64,000 bases of DNA from Alviniconcha marisindica (taxonomy: Eukaryota; Mollusca; Gastropoda; Provannidae): NCBI GenBank assembly GCA_018857735.1, contig JABMCL010001461.1, forward strand, positions 168,501 to 232,500, written 5' to 3'. The stretch's first letter is position 1; every line of letters starts with the position of its first letter. The notes below the pieces were generated by a model, which worked only from the letters and a program-made list of their open reading frames with translations, ran no database searches and was not told the DNA's origin. Shown here piece by piece: positions 12,095 through 47,145 of this stretch. A program made the position numbers and the translations under genes.

Positions 12095-13904
12095 CACACA
12101 TGTGAGTGCACGCAGATTGTGAGAGGGATGGAGAGACTAGAGTTTATGCTGCTGACAACAACAAAAAACAGTAAGTGCATGGTTGTTATGAGAGTCAGAA
12201 TGGGAAACCATGTTGTCTTGACGACAGCCACAATGCGCACTGTATGCTCTCGCACACATACACATAAACATGACTGACCAGCAGGAGCTTGAGACTACCT
12301 GTGGGCATAAATCCAAGGCCATCACAACATCAATAACCAGAAAAAGAGTCTTGAAAGAGGAAGTGCTAGACAATCTTCCTTGAAAGGACGAGAGTGGTTC
12401 ATCGTCAATCAGACAAACATTGGAACCGTTTCAAAGGCAACGTTGGGAAAATGTCTGACAGATAGGGTGGAGCGCATATGGGCTTTTCCAAGTGCTTAAA
12501 TACCATCATGAACTGAACTGACCAGCGCTGTTGTGAATGCGAGTGATGAGATCCTGCTGGGGAACAGATGCCGAGGCATTCTGGTACGCTTCTTCCTCTT
12601 CCTGTTTGAGGATCCCTGGGAGCTCCACAAGCGCCTCCAGGCACTCCCAGCCAATCGCTGAGCTCGGAGTTATCTTCAGGGGAACCTCGTATCGTTCATG
12701 CCTGCAACGACATGACCGCACATTTCGGAAGCTTAGCCTCATTACATACAGTCATAGCATCCCTTTCACAGAGATGTCATTGCAGTACAGTAGCACTGAG
12801 GGGTAGACATTCACACCTACTCTACTGTATTGCAAGACTGACCATAATCTGCTGTGATGTAGAAAGCAGCATTCATTTTTAACGCTTGCCTCGAGGTTAT
12901 CTGATGTGTTTGCTGCTGTAGTTTGTTCGCATCGTCTTAGGCCCCAAACCAACTGCATCTGATTGCTGTGCTGTAGCAGGCTTGGAACACAATCCTCAAG
13001 GTTACAATCCAGTACCTTATGCAGTCCATGCCAAGAAGAAGACTTTTGGGCACATCTTGCGTCCAAGGGAAACGCACAATATTGACACTTTTCTTGGTTA
13101 AATGTGAACACGTGCACAATGGAACAAAATTACTGTGCCCTTATTTGGGTGCGTGTCTACGTCATGCCTTGTAATCAGTTTCAATGTTAGTGTCGCTGGC
13201 ATCTTGAAAAATGGTTGATGAAGATACTCCTCTGCTTTAAGTATTTCAATTCACCGACACTGTCAAAAATAAGTAAATACACTGTCCTTCTCCCCAATCA
13301 GTCTGTACAGTGAGGGTGTGTGGGTTGGTGGGTGCTTGTGTGCTGCATACAACAGGTTCTGTTTGAACAAAATGCTGATGTGTATATTGTTTGTTAGCTA
13401 TGTTCGACTGTAAGTATTTATTTCAATGTACCGTATGTATCAATTGGTAGTTATGTTCAATTGTAAGTCTTTATCTCAATGTGCATTATGTGTCCATTGT
13501 TTGTTAGTTATGTTCAGTTATAAGACTTTATAGTTTATCTCAATGTATATTATGTGTCCATGCTTTTTGTATTGCTCTGTGTTTTGAACCGCAGGGTAGG
13601 TGCTTTAGAAATTTCCTTTATTAAGTTGCAGAATATTATATACTGAGTAAAATTTCACTCCACTTACTCGGATCCTCCATATCCCCCTTGAACAGCTTGA
13701 AAACAGGTCACCTGAATCCGACTTTGCTGCAACACACACAGTTCATAACCCCATGACAGAAAATGGGCCACCTCTGCTGAATCACACAAGATATATATAT
13801 TTTGTAGGAATCAGTCAAGCTGACCGGGCAGGCCTTGAATAGCCCCAAGATGGGTGAAAATCTGGAGTAAAAGTTTCCAAACCAAGACATGCTTGGACTC
13901 TGTT

Positions 13905-13984
<80 letters not shown>

Positions 13985-16900
13985 CATATGAGCTATGATC
14001 CAAAACTAGAGATCAGATGGAAATAAGTCCAACAGTTTTGGATGCACCTACTCAAAATACAGCATTGCCTGGTAGTGCTCTCCTTTGACACTGATGTTGT
14101 GTTGCAAGCCCCTTGCCAACTGGAAAATGTCTTCCCGGGGGATGAGCAGTCTGATATAACCATAATGGTTGGCTGGGAGTAAAACACCAAGTTAATTACT
14201 CTCTAGGGATTGTTTTCATCTCTGAATTCACCACTTTGGCAAGGTCTTGGACACAAGAAAACTTCCTCCCAGCCAGTTCGTCTTTCAAGGGAGGAAAGCG
14301 CCAGAAGTCACATGATGCAAGGTTGGCCCTTTATGGTCGGGTGCGTGGGGCAAGTCTTGGATTTTTTGTCCTTCAAGATGTTGAGTTACGGCCCTTGTTT
14401 TGTGGGGACTGGAGGAGAAGGACATTTACGGCCCTTGTTTTGTGGGGACTGGAGGAGAAGGACATTCTACAGGGTAGTGATTGAGTGCTGGCGGCTGATT
14501 TCCTGAAGAACTTTGGGCAAAAACATTTCTGTATAATATGACCTTCTGGTGGCACTGTTATTAGGCAAAGCATCAGCTGCCCCACGCGCCTGGTGCTTGA
14601 AGAAGATGGCAAGCAACCTCTTCCTGCTCTGAAATCTGGGCTTGCAGAGTTGGGTGTCTCGTTTTGACCCAGTCATGCTTTGTTCCTGTGTTTACTGGCG
14701 ATGCCATAGAATGGTACCTAGCTCTCATCACCTGTGATGATATATGCAGGTGACATGTTTGGGTCCATCCAGCTAAAAAATGGATGAGTAGGTCGCATGC
14801 AACATTTACACATTGACTTTTTCGTTCATCAGTCAGTCATTTGAATCTGACTTCCTGATTAAGGAATATGAAGCAGCCCTGACCCTTACCACTTTCTTCA
14901 AAGCTTTAGAAAGTTTCAGTTCATGCTCACCAAGTTGCAGCCTTGCAAAGAAAAAAGAGAGAGAAAAAGGGGGAAGAAAAAGGGGAAAAAAACAACAACA
15001 ACAAAAACCACATTCACAGCACCTGTTGAACAGTACATTTTGAAGCACATGAAGAAAGTATTACAACTTGCCATTAATGACCCAAGAACAAAATGACATC
15101 ATTTCTAAAAGGGAGAAAACTCAAAGGCTGACCTTTCCAATGACATATTAATTATAATCATAAAAATCATGCAGCAAGTATGTTAAACTGAGATGGTTTG
15201 ATCACTAGTTTTACATCAAACCTCCTACAAAATGCACAATACAGAAATCAAGTCACTTCAAATCTAATCCAACTTTGATGAAAACAATGAAATGCATCAC
15301 CACATTTATTCTTCTTCTTATTATTATTATAAGTAAGTAAATATGGTGCTTAACGTCCAGAGAAACCGTACGGCTTATTAGGGACGGGGAGAAGGGGGGG
15401 AAGGGGGTATGGAGGTGGGGGGAGAGGGAGATTATATACCTATCGCTACACTGTCACCACCAGAATGACTTCTGCATTAAGATGGGCAGCGATGAGAGCC
15501 ATTTTAATGTTTCAGTAGGAAGTGATGGACAAAGTCACAAGACAGTGTCCACAAACCACAACCTTTTTGAAGAGAAAGGAGAGCCGAAGCGGTATCGAAC
15601 CGAGGTCCTTCCGCTTACCAACCTAACTGCCTTACCGCTAGGCCAAACCGGCTCACGTTATTATTATTATTATTGATCGCTTTTATATAGCGCTATTCTC
15701 CGCTCTCGAGCAGACTCACGGCGCTCGCATGTGATTCTACATAAGTGAATAGCTTTTTATAGCACATTTTTTTGAATATCCACCGAAGTGGTGTACTTAC
15801 AGCGCTATATTTAAAGTAGACTAAACATGTCAACTCTGCTGAAACATGCCCAATAGACAATGCTGCAGTGGGTGGGTGGACATATACAAAACCTCATTCA
15901 CCTGGCCACACCACCTACCCCTTGCATGGTTCCCAGCCCCAATCTGCCGAACTAAAGCCAATGCAGCTACAGTACCTTGGTGTTCTTGTCTTCATTGAAG
16001 ACGGAGAAAATGAGTCCAACAAAGTTGTCATCCATCATCTGGTACATGGCCTGTGTGCGTACATCTGCAAGGAAACAAAATGGAGGTCGGTCAGTCCACT
16101 GGTGACCGGTGATGCATGATAGGAACGGATCTTAAGACCTGTCTATCTGGACTCCTGTACTAAAAGGACTTGATTGTTGTTAGTTTTGTTTTGGGTGTGT
16201 GGGTGTGAGTGCATGCATGCGTGTGTGCATGCATGTGTGTGTGTGTGTGCTTGTTTGTGTTTGTGTTTGTGTGTGTGTGAGTGTGTGTGTATGTGTGAGT
16301 GTGTGTGTGAATATGATGTGTGTGTGTGCGTGCATTCATTCATGCGTGTGTGTGCATGTCTATCCACTGCACCTGAAACAGCCTGGATTCTCTCTAAAAA
16401 ACAAAAACAAAAAAGAAACAAACCTCCGAAGAAAAACTTCTTAACAAACACATGAAACATTTCACATAAAGATGTCAAATAACCACACAATTTTATCACC
16501 TGTTAAATGGTCAACACTATTTCTTATGAAAATATACACATTTCAGTACTTTCAAACATGTCATTTTATATATATATATATATATATATGTTATAGTTTG
16601 TTTTTTTTAAAGGGGCCCAATAATCTACTGAATAAGAAGGAAAGCCTAGCCTCAAACAAAATGCACACTCAAGCAAGGTAAATTGTATACTATTACTAAA
16701 CAATTAACACACATATCTCACCGACATGCGAGGGCCATACAGTGATGTGGGGATGAGAGTGGTACCATCCAATCACACGCATAGGCCGATTCAGCTCTTG
16801 GGCCAGTCTCTGCAACAGTCCAGACAAATATATATATATTTATAGATGATTATTTTTTAATGCTCAGTCAACTATGATGTTTATATTTGGGTGACTGCAA

Positions 16901-18980
16901 CAGTCCAGGTAGCACAAGCAATACCTAAACACTGCCTTGTGCTACACATGTATGTATCAAGTCCTGGTGATGGAACTGTCACAGAGTTAGATTGGTTGGT
17001 ACATGTATGTGACCATTTTCTTCACTATCTGAAAGTACATACATACATACATACATATGTAATTGTTTTCTTCACCATCTGAAAGAGAATGCTTGGGCAG
17101 AATCAACATACAAGGGAGTTAATTAATGATCAAAAACATCACACAAACACAGTAACAAAGGCCTGAATCGCGCATGGTAACTCTCATTTGGCATGCGAGT
17201 AAATACAAGTAACAAGGTGTATTTAAGTGTCTGCGAGTAACTGCAATGTGTTTATGTGCCTTCTATTTGCTCACTAGCCAAGTGAGAGTTATCATTGGCA
17301 ACTCTGGTCTTTGTTATTGTGTTTGTGTTGATTCTGGGGGTTTTCACTGTTTGGATACATGTGTTTATTGCACAGCAAGTTAAGAAACTCTAGCTAGAGA
17401 ACAGTCTTTTGTAAGAATGATCTATTATTATATTATTAGTGGCAAGAGAATTGCTGCAAAGCCCAAACTTGGATTCAAACACACACTGAGTATGTGTATG
17501 TGTGCGTGCGTGTGTGCGTGCGTACATGCGTGAATGCGTGTGTGTGTGTGTAGTGTTTGTAGTGCGTTTTTTGTTTTGTTTTTGTTTTTGTATAATACTT
17601 TATGTAAATTGTTTTGGTCGGACTATGCTCTACATGTGTACAGAATATCATATTTAGGTTAATATGTATCATGTTAGCACTCAGGGCGTTGATGAGTGCA
17701 TGATAAATGTACATTATTATTATATTACTTTCAGCTCAATCACTGAAGTTCAATGCCTTTCTGCATTGACCTCTTCTGTACCTCGGCTTTGGTAGAAGCA
17801 TCAGACAGCTGCTCTGGGGAAATTTCAACTCGGTCCGGCTGTTTGTCCGAGCGGCGCAACACGATGACAGCAGAAATGTGGACAACCTTGTTTACATCTA
17901 CCTGCAGGCCACGCAAACAAACAAAATCCATTTTGAAAGTAAGTAACCATTATGGTTATATTAGCCTAATTAGGGTGATCCATTTTAATAACTAAGGATT
18001 AATAACTAATAAGCATCACCAGATGTGATAAAAATTACTGACATTTTCACTTTCACATCCAGACCGGCTATGGCGGAGTTAATTAATAACAAATGATAAG
18101 AATAAAAATGCCAGTTCAGGTGTTGCACAAGGTACAAGATTTTGCCTTAGAAATATTGTGTTCTCCTAACACCAAACGCACATTTCTTTTGCACAAGCCT
18201 CTCCTCTGCATCATTTTTTACTTTGGGAATTGTAGTTTGCAGCTCAGACATCTGTCTGTCCACCAGGCCAGGCCATAGTGGGAAGAGTGAATGCTCACTG
18301 GTTAGACTAGCAGTAGCACCAGACTCATAATTTAAAGGTCGCTGGTTCAAGTCCCTGCAGGAGCAGGTGGATCATTTTCTTCTCCAGGATCACCTAAGTT
18401 GTGTGCTGACTCTAATTTCAGTATCTGTTCCACTCCATGTTACACTTACAGTATACCTCAGTAGCACTAGCAGGTAAAAGATCCTGGTCAATCTGCCAAA
18501 AGTGCATGTGGCAGGTTACACACAAACAGATGTATACATAACATATATATATATATATAAAAATTATAATTATATGCACCATAAATATGGGGCTTTATTT
18601 TAAATTAAGTGACACTGTAAACTGGTGCATGGTTGTAACAGTTGTTTGGGTTGTACACAGATCATGCATTGAAATGGCAGCAGTTTCATGTGGCACCAGC
18701 CATGTAACAATGAAATAGCTCTGTCAGTACATCACTTCAGCGGACATTAAAAAACACCTTATAAATAAAAGGATACAGTCACTCATTCAGAATCATATCA
18801 AATGATGATGATGAAGTGTTGCTTAATGTCCTCAGATGTCAGTTGACATATTAGGGACAAGTTGTGACCAATGCCGAAGCACGGTTCAATAATTCTTTAC
18901 GTCCACGTAAACCAGAAGGCTCGTTAGGACAGACAGATCAGGACGGCCACCTCTACTCTCACACAGCTCCAGAATCATAT

Positions 18981-19039
<59 letters not shown>

Positions 19040-19392
19040 ACTTGAGTGCAATGTGTCTGCTCTCAAGCAGAGAATGGTGTCAACTGTAATGTATAATTTA
19101 TACTATGTGTTATGTCAATCACTGTTCAATGTGAACTGTAATGTATAGTTTATTTATAATAATTATGGATGTGTTACATCATCACTGTTCAAATCTTCAA
19201 TGAAGAAGTGATTATAAAATATCCGCTTTTGATTTTTAGTGCAGTGTTATGAAATGGACAACCCTTTACCAAACTTTTTTTTCTTACCTCTCCAATCAAT
19301 AGACCCATTACTTCTTCTCTCTCAGTCGACAAAGCATGCGTCAAACAGACCAGATAGGCATCTGATTCCAGATTCACGCAAGACGCAGGCAT
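11517..19392 (-). CDS. BRCC3: BRCC36 (BRCC3), JAMM K63-linkage deubiquitinase, complete
   Basis: Seven exons on the minus strand: 19288-19392, 17782-17901, 16722-16809, 15976-16064, 13668-13726, 12523-12701 and 11517-11668. All have GT-AG borders and join in phase to 792 nt (263 aa plus stop). The start MPASCVNLESDAYLVCL, HALSTEREEVMGL, LRRSDKQPDRVEISPEQL and the JAMM core HSHPHITVWPSHVD match BRCC36. Zinc ligands His92, His94 and Asp105, Ser102 and the upstream glutamate are present, so it should be active. The family forms the BRISC and BRCA1-A complexes with Abraxas-type partners and cleaves K63-linked ubiquitin. The C-terminus is a coiled-coil-like run rich in Q, E, K and L. The protein is shorter than human BRCC36, lacking much of the loop after LLIGE and the stretch after TCFQ. 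Introns carry SINEs and a mariner relic. Confidence 0.95.
11660..11812 (-). repeat. ~37-bp tandem repeat spanning the BRCC3 exon 7 acceptor
   Basis: Four units; the first contains the real acceptor (minus-strand TGTGTTTCAG|TGTACACC). The others keep 'aaacacaggcattgtcaaaag' on the plus strand, and one keeps a perfect TGTGTTTCAG. The array runs from the exon edge into the intron. Confidence 0.8.
13384..13570. repeat. ~57-bp repeat, three copies, in BRCC3 intron 5
   Basis: Repeats of 'gttagttatgttcaattgta' followed by 'tttatctcaatgtgcattat'. They lie about 100 bp downstream of the exon 5 donor on the minus strand. The unit does not visibly include the exon. Confidence 0.7.
13668..13726 (-). CDS. 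BRCC3: BRCC3 exon 5 (59-nt small exon)
   Basis: Encodes QSRIQVTCFQAVQGGYGGS plus two bases of the next glutamate. TCFQ matches the conserved strand after the JAMM core of BRCC36. It sits between TTGCAG and GTAAGT and supplies exactly the phase needed to join exon 4 (phase 0 end) with exon 6, which starts with one leftover base. Confidence 0.9.
13911..13984. repeat. (CT)n followed by (TA)n
   Basis: About 26 CT units run directly into about 11 TA units, inside BRCC3 intron 4. Confidence 0.95.
14195..14830 (-). pseudogene. mariner-like transposase relic
   Basis: On the minus strand, fragments in shifting frames read IITGDES, VPFYGIASKHRNKA, EMFLPKVLQE and, near the end, DFWRFPPLKDELAGRKF then QDLAKVVNSEMKTIPRE. 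TGDE(S/T)WV and D-F-x-x-F-P-x-L-K are landmarks of mariner/SETMAR-type transposases. The frame is broken by stops and shifts, and a 39-bp piece is duplicated at 14388-14465, so it is dead. Terminal inverted repeats were not found. It lies inside BRCC3 intron 4. Confidence 0.7.
15332..15657 (-). mobile_element. SINE family B, full copy with tRNA-like head
   Basis: On the minus strand it begins GAGCCGGTTTGGCCTAGCGG, with A-box TGGCCTAGCGGTAAGG and B-box GGTTCGATACC, and ends in the (GTAA)-like tail seen as 'aagtaagtaaatatggtgct' on the plus strand. ATT-repeat stretches flank both sides, as expected for a target duplication within a microsatellite. Confidence 0.85.
15663..15815 (-). mobile_element. 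SINE family A, tail fragment
   Basis: Only the 3' tail is present: 'tatatagcgctattctccgc', 'gactcacggcgctcgcatgt' and 'ccaccgaagtggtgtactta'. It abuts the family B copy. Confidence 0.75.
16190..16350. repeat. GT-rich imperfect microsatellite
   Basis: Interrupted (GT)n with 'gcatgcatgc' insertions in BRCC3 intron 3. Long frames here are Cys-Val repeats without meaning. Confidence 0.9.
16722..16809 (-). CDS. BRCC3: BRCC3 exon 3, catalytic JAMM core
   Basis: Encodes residues 76-104 and the first base of Asp105: RLAQELNRPMRVIGWYHSH then PHITVWPSHV. It holds the two zinc-binding histidines and the catalytic-loop serine; the aspartate codon is split with exon 4 (GTCG|AT). Acceptor TTGCAG and donor GTGAGA are good. 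Confidence 0.95.
18276..18790 (+). mobile_element. SINE family A, near full length, plus orientation
   Basis: Head 'gtgggaagagtgaatgctca' with B-box GGTTCAAGTCCC, body 'cttctccaggatcacc' and 'gccaaaagtgcatgtggcag', then 'gtggcaccagccatgtaaca' and a decayed tail. In BRCC3 intron 1. Confidence 0.75.
18811..18975 (+). mobile_element. dispersed repeat, family C
   Basis: Starts 'gaagtgttgcttaatgtcct' and ends 'ctcacacagctccagaatca', collinear with the copy at 1346. Followed by (AT)n at 18985-19032. Confidence 0.75.
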
Positions 19393-19870
19393 CTTGTGGA
19401 TAAAAGTGAAAGTTTGCAGTTCCTTTGCCCAGCACTAAATATATTAGTGTTCACTGGAGTTACCTCGCCTTCGTTAAAAATAGGGCCAATCGGAGACTGT
19501 AAAAGAAGGGGGCCCCCTAAAATGATCCAATCGTTTGCGTCGGTGGTTGAAGCGGAAACTGTATGAAGTGATGAGCAGCAGCAGACGATTTCAACATGAA
19601 AGTCAACTTTTACATGATGTGGAACTGTGCGTTCCTTTTTTTTCTCTTGATCGTGTTTATCTATTATATGTTTTCCATTTGAAACACTCTATTAACCATA
19701 TGCATTCTTACTAACGTGTTTATGGATGATATTTTGGCTTAATTATGTCCGTGTACGGGAAACTCTTCTATCATCATCCTACCGGAAATGACGGGCTTTC
19801 GCAGACGGCGTCCCGCGACCATAGTGATGATCGGAAATCCTTGACTGTCTGTCAAAATGATAAATATCGT
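19393..19870. promoter_or_regulatory. BRCC3 upstream region, possible shared divergent promoter
   Basis: Directly upstream of the BRCC3 start. Two CCAAT boxes (19486-19490 and 19527-19531) lie 41 bp apart in a stretch richer in G and C than its surroundings. To the right, 'aaatatc|gtgagt' at 19869 is a good donor that could close a 5' UTR exon of the plus-strand MINDY4B-like gene. This is inference; no TATA box was seen and no transcript evidence exists here. Confidence 0.35.
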
Positions 19871-19985
19871 GAGTTTTGCATGTGTTTGCTTTTACAGAGT
19901 TATTAGATCAGTGTCTTAGTCCCGTGTGAAAAAAACGTGTAGTGTTACAAAGGTGATTGTTATGTGCTGGGCTTTGCGCAATCCC

Positions 19986-20165
19986 TGATATTTCTCGGGA
20001 GTACCAAAGTCCTTCCGATGAGACTGTAATGCAAGGTCCCCCGTGGCTCTACGAATGCAAAAAGATCACATACCAACGTTAAAGATCCTGTAGTCCATGT
20101 CAGAGTTCGGTGGATTATGGAAACACTCAAATAACTCAGCATGCACGAAAGTACCAGAGTCTTCA
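19986..20165 (+). mobile_element. dispersed repeat, family D
   Basis: Contains 'gttaaagatcctgtagtcca' and 'aactcagcatgcacgaaagt'. An inverted relative at 39842-40000 has 'GTTAAAGATCCTGTATTTGG' and 'CCCAGCATGCACTAAAAGTG' on its minus strand. Confidence 0.6.
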
Positions 20166-20229
20166 TAATGTTGAAGTTGGACACTATGCGGAAGAAGGGA
20201 TTTGTGGTCCGGAGTGGTAGACCACCAAA

Positions 20230-20445
20230 GGCTACAAGAACCAGAACATTATAGAGCAGATTGTAAGAAGCAGCTCGCACTGCTTAAAAGCTGAACTTGG
20301 CAAGACAGACATTTATACAAAAACAGCTTCTTCCCAAAGACTGAGAGACTGGAACAATTTGCATCATGGATGAATCCACAGACTCTCCCAAGACGATTGA
20401 GGAATTTAAAGATCTCCTCTTGACCCCAGATCAGAACTAAAGGGC
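20230..20445 (+). pseudogene. 3' end of a LINE reverse-transcriptase reading frame, broken
   Basis: Reading through frame shifts gives YKNSFFPKT, then RDWNNL, then DSPKTIEEFKDLL. This is the typical C-terminal tail of non-LTR retrotransposon polymerase proteins (SFFPRTI-x-WN-L-P ... S-x-x-x-FK). At least two shifts and a stop break it. No upstream RT core is seen, so it is a short 5'-truncated relic. Confidence 0.55.
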
Positions 20446-20555
20446 GAAAAGGCTGTTTTTAGCTTCTTAAAAAAGGGATAATTTGTGCTCTCCCCATTGA
20501 CGTATATATACGTATTATATAATGCCAGAAGTGGCCCTGTAGTTGACAGTGTCAA

Positions 20556-21023
20556 TGTATCCAATCAAGATCCAAACACAAAAATGTTCAAACGAACGCT
20601 TGTTTATTTTAGCACGGACACACAGCATGCAAATATTTGGGGAAATTCCCTTTATTAAGCCACAAAACAACACTTAAACAACAGATAAACGGTCAAAAAT
20701 GATGAAAAATGAAAGAAAAAGACTTATCTTGTTTTGGTTTTTTCAGCTTGTTTGGTACTTGGCAGATTGTTGGCATGACAATGACATGTCTTTTTGTGAT
20801 CATGTGACAAGATAAGTCTTTTCTTTCATTTTTTATTGTTTTTGACTGTTTATCTGTTGTTTAAGTGTTGATCTTTCACTTGATAAAGGGGATTTCCCCG
20901 AAAATTTGTATACTGTGTCCGTGTTGAAATAGATAAGCGTTTGTTTGAACCTTTTTGTGTTTGGATCTTGTTTTAGAACGCTAGCAGTCATTCTGTTTCA
21001 GGTTTTTGTATCCAATCAAGATC
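20556..21023. mobile_element. fold-back (MITE-like) element, family E, with 17-bp flanking repeats
   Basis: The left arm (about 20571-20720, 'atccaaacacaaaaatgttc' to 'gaaattccctttattaagc') is inverted relative to the right arm (about 20815-20975, 'aaaggggatttccccgaaaa' to 'tttgtgtttggatcttg'). A perfect 17-bp direct repeat TGTATCCAATCAAGATC flanks the unit at 20556-20572 and 21007-21023. There is no coding capacity. Relatives are at 37918-38290, 56629-56790 and 57075-57205. Confidence 0.7.
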
Positions 21024-21077
21024 AAGGTAGGATGAATTTTTATTGACACAGGAAGCCCTCTCTGTGCCCGCTCATTC

Positions 21078-21111
<34 letters not shown>

Positions 21112-21327
21112 TCTCTTTCTCTCTGATATGTGATGTATTTATTTTGTTTAATTGCAACATGCACTACACTTACAATTGACACTATGAATATATATATGTT
21201 ATTGCTAGTGCAGAATGGAAAAGACAACAAACAGAAGTCCTTTTTTTCTTTCTTTCTTTTTTTAAGGTCTCAAGGTGTACCAGATAAGCCCCTATGAACT
21301 GAACTGAACTTTGTCATCTATGAACAC

Positions 21328-21330
<3 letters not shown>

Positions 21331-21373
<43 letters not shown>

Positions 21374-21515
21374 GCCATTGGCATGGAAACACTCAGGGAA
21401 TGCATAACAGTAGCAGCGAGTAATCAAAATGGAGATATTGTGGCTACTCCTAATACTGTGTAAAAGAAGACAAAGGAGAAGAATGCGTGTGTGTGTGCGT
21501 GTGTGTGTGTGTGTG
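21331..21515. repeat. two (TG)n tracts
   Basis: About 20 TG units at 21331-21370 and a shorter interrupted tract at 21487-21515, in the gap between BRCC3 and the MINDY4B-like gene. Confidence 0.9.
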
Positions 21516-21828
21516 CAACCTGAACTGTCCATCCACAAAATCATAACTGCATAGCATGGTTCCAGTACAGTCTTTGAAAGTTTGGGGGAAATAGTAAATC
21601 ATTTTCAAGGCCTTTAAAGTCTGTAAAGAATTAACAATTCAACCAAGGTCTTTGAAAGTTTGTTAATTTTTACTTTTCTGATCAAGCTGTAAAAGCCAGT
21701 AATTCCTTGACTTTGAGAATATAAAGCTTCATAATTTTTGTGGCTGCTATATTAGAAATTCATGAAATTGTAACATTTTGGTATCTGAATTGTGAAGTAA
21801 AAGGTCACATGGATCACATGTGGTGAAT

Positions 21829-22631
21829 TTAAAGGACAAGTCCAAGGTTAGGGGTGATTTTTGACACGATTTCCGTTAAATTCGCTGAGAACGATGATGT
21901 AGGTGAAACTGTCATCTGAGGGTTATAAATGCACAAAAAAAGGCATTTTCTGTCGTACCGAAAGCGTCGCCATGACTCTGGGGAGTCGCTGCAAAATGGC
22001 CAACTCAAGCTCCGAAGACGAAACTGATACTTTGCCCGAGAAACCCACAAGGATACAGCCATATCAGTTTGAGCCTGTCAGGCAGGATTTTGAGAGTACC
22101 AGAACATCGTGTCAGCTTCGAAGCAAACCCCATGCGGTATTCCATGGGGTTTGCGAAATTGCAACCACTGAAGTGCTCATACACAAATGGGCATGATGCG
22201 GTGCAGCAAGAAAGTCAGCTCGTTTGAATTGTATAAATTTAATCCACTTTCGCCTCACTGCGGGTCGATTGCGCGGGAGCTCGTGCATTGTTATACCTGG
22301 GGTCGTCTGCGAATTGTTACAGTTCGCGGCAACACAGTAGGCCGGCATAGTTAACTTTTTTGTCGACCACACGCACACACACTTTACTGAAGAATCTAAG
22401 ATGGCAACCGCACTGACTCCCCAGACTGACGTCACTTCCGGGAAAGTCACATGACTGATGGAGAACCCGAGACTGTAGTCTCAGCCAGCCTACAGAAAAT
22501 AAAATCAATTAAAAACCCAATTATTTATTTTTTTAAATTATTTATTTCATTATATCTGAAACTAGTGACTCATTTGTCAATCATTTTGATGGTCATTTTG
22601 CATACTTAAAAACCTTGGACTTTTACTTTAA
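21829..22631. mobile_element. TTAA-flanked DNA transposon, Kolobok-like, degraded
   Basis: Inverted ends AGGACAAGTCCAAGGTT (21833-21849) and, inverted, AGTAAAAGTCCAAGGTT (22611-22627) agree at 15 of 17 bases. Each is bordered by TTAA (21829-21832, 22628-22631). TTAA target duplications plus a THAP-domain protein are the known combination of the Kolobok superfamily. At 795 bp it is too short for a full transposase and is a defective copy. Confidence 0.65.
22085..22348 (-). pseudogene. THAP zinc-finger domain, frameshifted
   Basis: Minus strand from ATG at 22346-22348: MPAYCVAANCNN, then HELPRNRPAVRRKWIKF, KRADF and HLC. Near 22180 the frame shifts and continues EHFSGCNFANPMEYRMGF and SKLT. 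C-x-x-x-x-C ... C-x-x-H, the invariant W, and the F/NP after the histidine are THAP landmarks. Stops follow. It sits inside the TTAA-flanked element, which supports a transposon origin rather than a host THAP gene. Confidence 0.7.
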
Positions 22632-22845
22632 GGTGAGTAGTTTGGTCTGAAATGAATGTTGAGAAATGAAAGAAAGAAAGAGAAAAAGGTTTTGAAAATG
22701 GTAAATTCTGGAATGAAAGTTTGTAGTCTTAAACCCTGCAAAGCGAGTCTTTGAGAATGTAGAATGCTAACACACCCACTGATGGTGTTTGTAAAAGCAA
22801 AGTCACCTGTTAATTGTAAAAAGATTATTTATTTTTTATTTAAAA

Positions 22846-23045
22846 AAAATCTGAAACAAGAGTGACTGCTAGCTGAAGCAAGATCCTACACATAAAACAC
22901 TGTTGAACTGTTGTTTAAGCATTCTTTTGTCACTTGAAAGGGTGGCTTACCCTGAAAGTTTTCATGTTGTGTTTTGTCATAAGAAATAACATTCTTTTTA
23001 ACCTGTTATGTGCTTGAAACTTGTTAATTGTTCATTTGTTTCTTT
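22846..23045. mobile_element. degenerate family E fold-back copy
   Basis: 'tctgaaacaagagtgactgc', 'actgttgaactgttgtttaa' and 'aacctgttatgtgcttgaaa' align in order with the family E copies. It lies immediately before the acceptor (TTTCTTTTCAG ending 23050) of the first MINDY4B-like coding exon. Confidence 0.5.
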
Positions 23046-23173
23046 TCAGAGCAAATGGGCTATGATCCACATTTGTGACACAAAGTGCTAAAGTTAAAAA
23101 TAAAAAGTCTGAGTGGGAAAGGTATGAAACCCCACCTGCAGATCTAAAAGACCCAGTGAGGAGGAAAGCCAGA

Positions 23174-46835
<23,662 letters not shown>

Positions 46836-46984
46836 TGTCAGCTGGAGAAATGGAAGTGCTAGATCCTGTGCACTCCTACCACCTTTTCCAGCAGAAAAAA
46901 GCTTTTTCACAAACGTACGCAACTTCTTTGATCTGTGTGCTGTTGGCCTGTGGACTAGTCGAATCTCCTGGTCACCGTGCTGCG

Positions 46985-47145
46985 ACAGAGGTTAGCTGGT
47001 ATAAACAGTGCAGGGTGTTGTCAGGCCAGCGATCTGTGACAGGGGGTAGCTGGCATAGAACAGTGCAGGAGGTTGTCAGACCAGCGATCTGTCACAGAGG
47101 GTATTTGGCATGAACGGTGCAGGGTGTCGTCAGGCCAGCGATCCG
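46985..47145. repeat. ~60-bp repeat, three copies, in the 3' flank of the MINDY4B-like gene
   Basis: 'cagtgcagggtgttgtcagg' and 'ccagcgatctgt' recur three times with a few changes, probably within the 3' UTR. Confidence 0.85.

Noticed and set aside
12937..13119. Fragment resembling a gypsy-type protease end (LLGMD)
   Set aside because: Only a five-residue match, with no neighbouring retroelement domains or LTRs.
22112..22450. Intact THAP-domain host gene
   Set aside because: The frame shifts near 22180 and meets stops. The fragment lies wholly between transposon ends flanked by TTAA.
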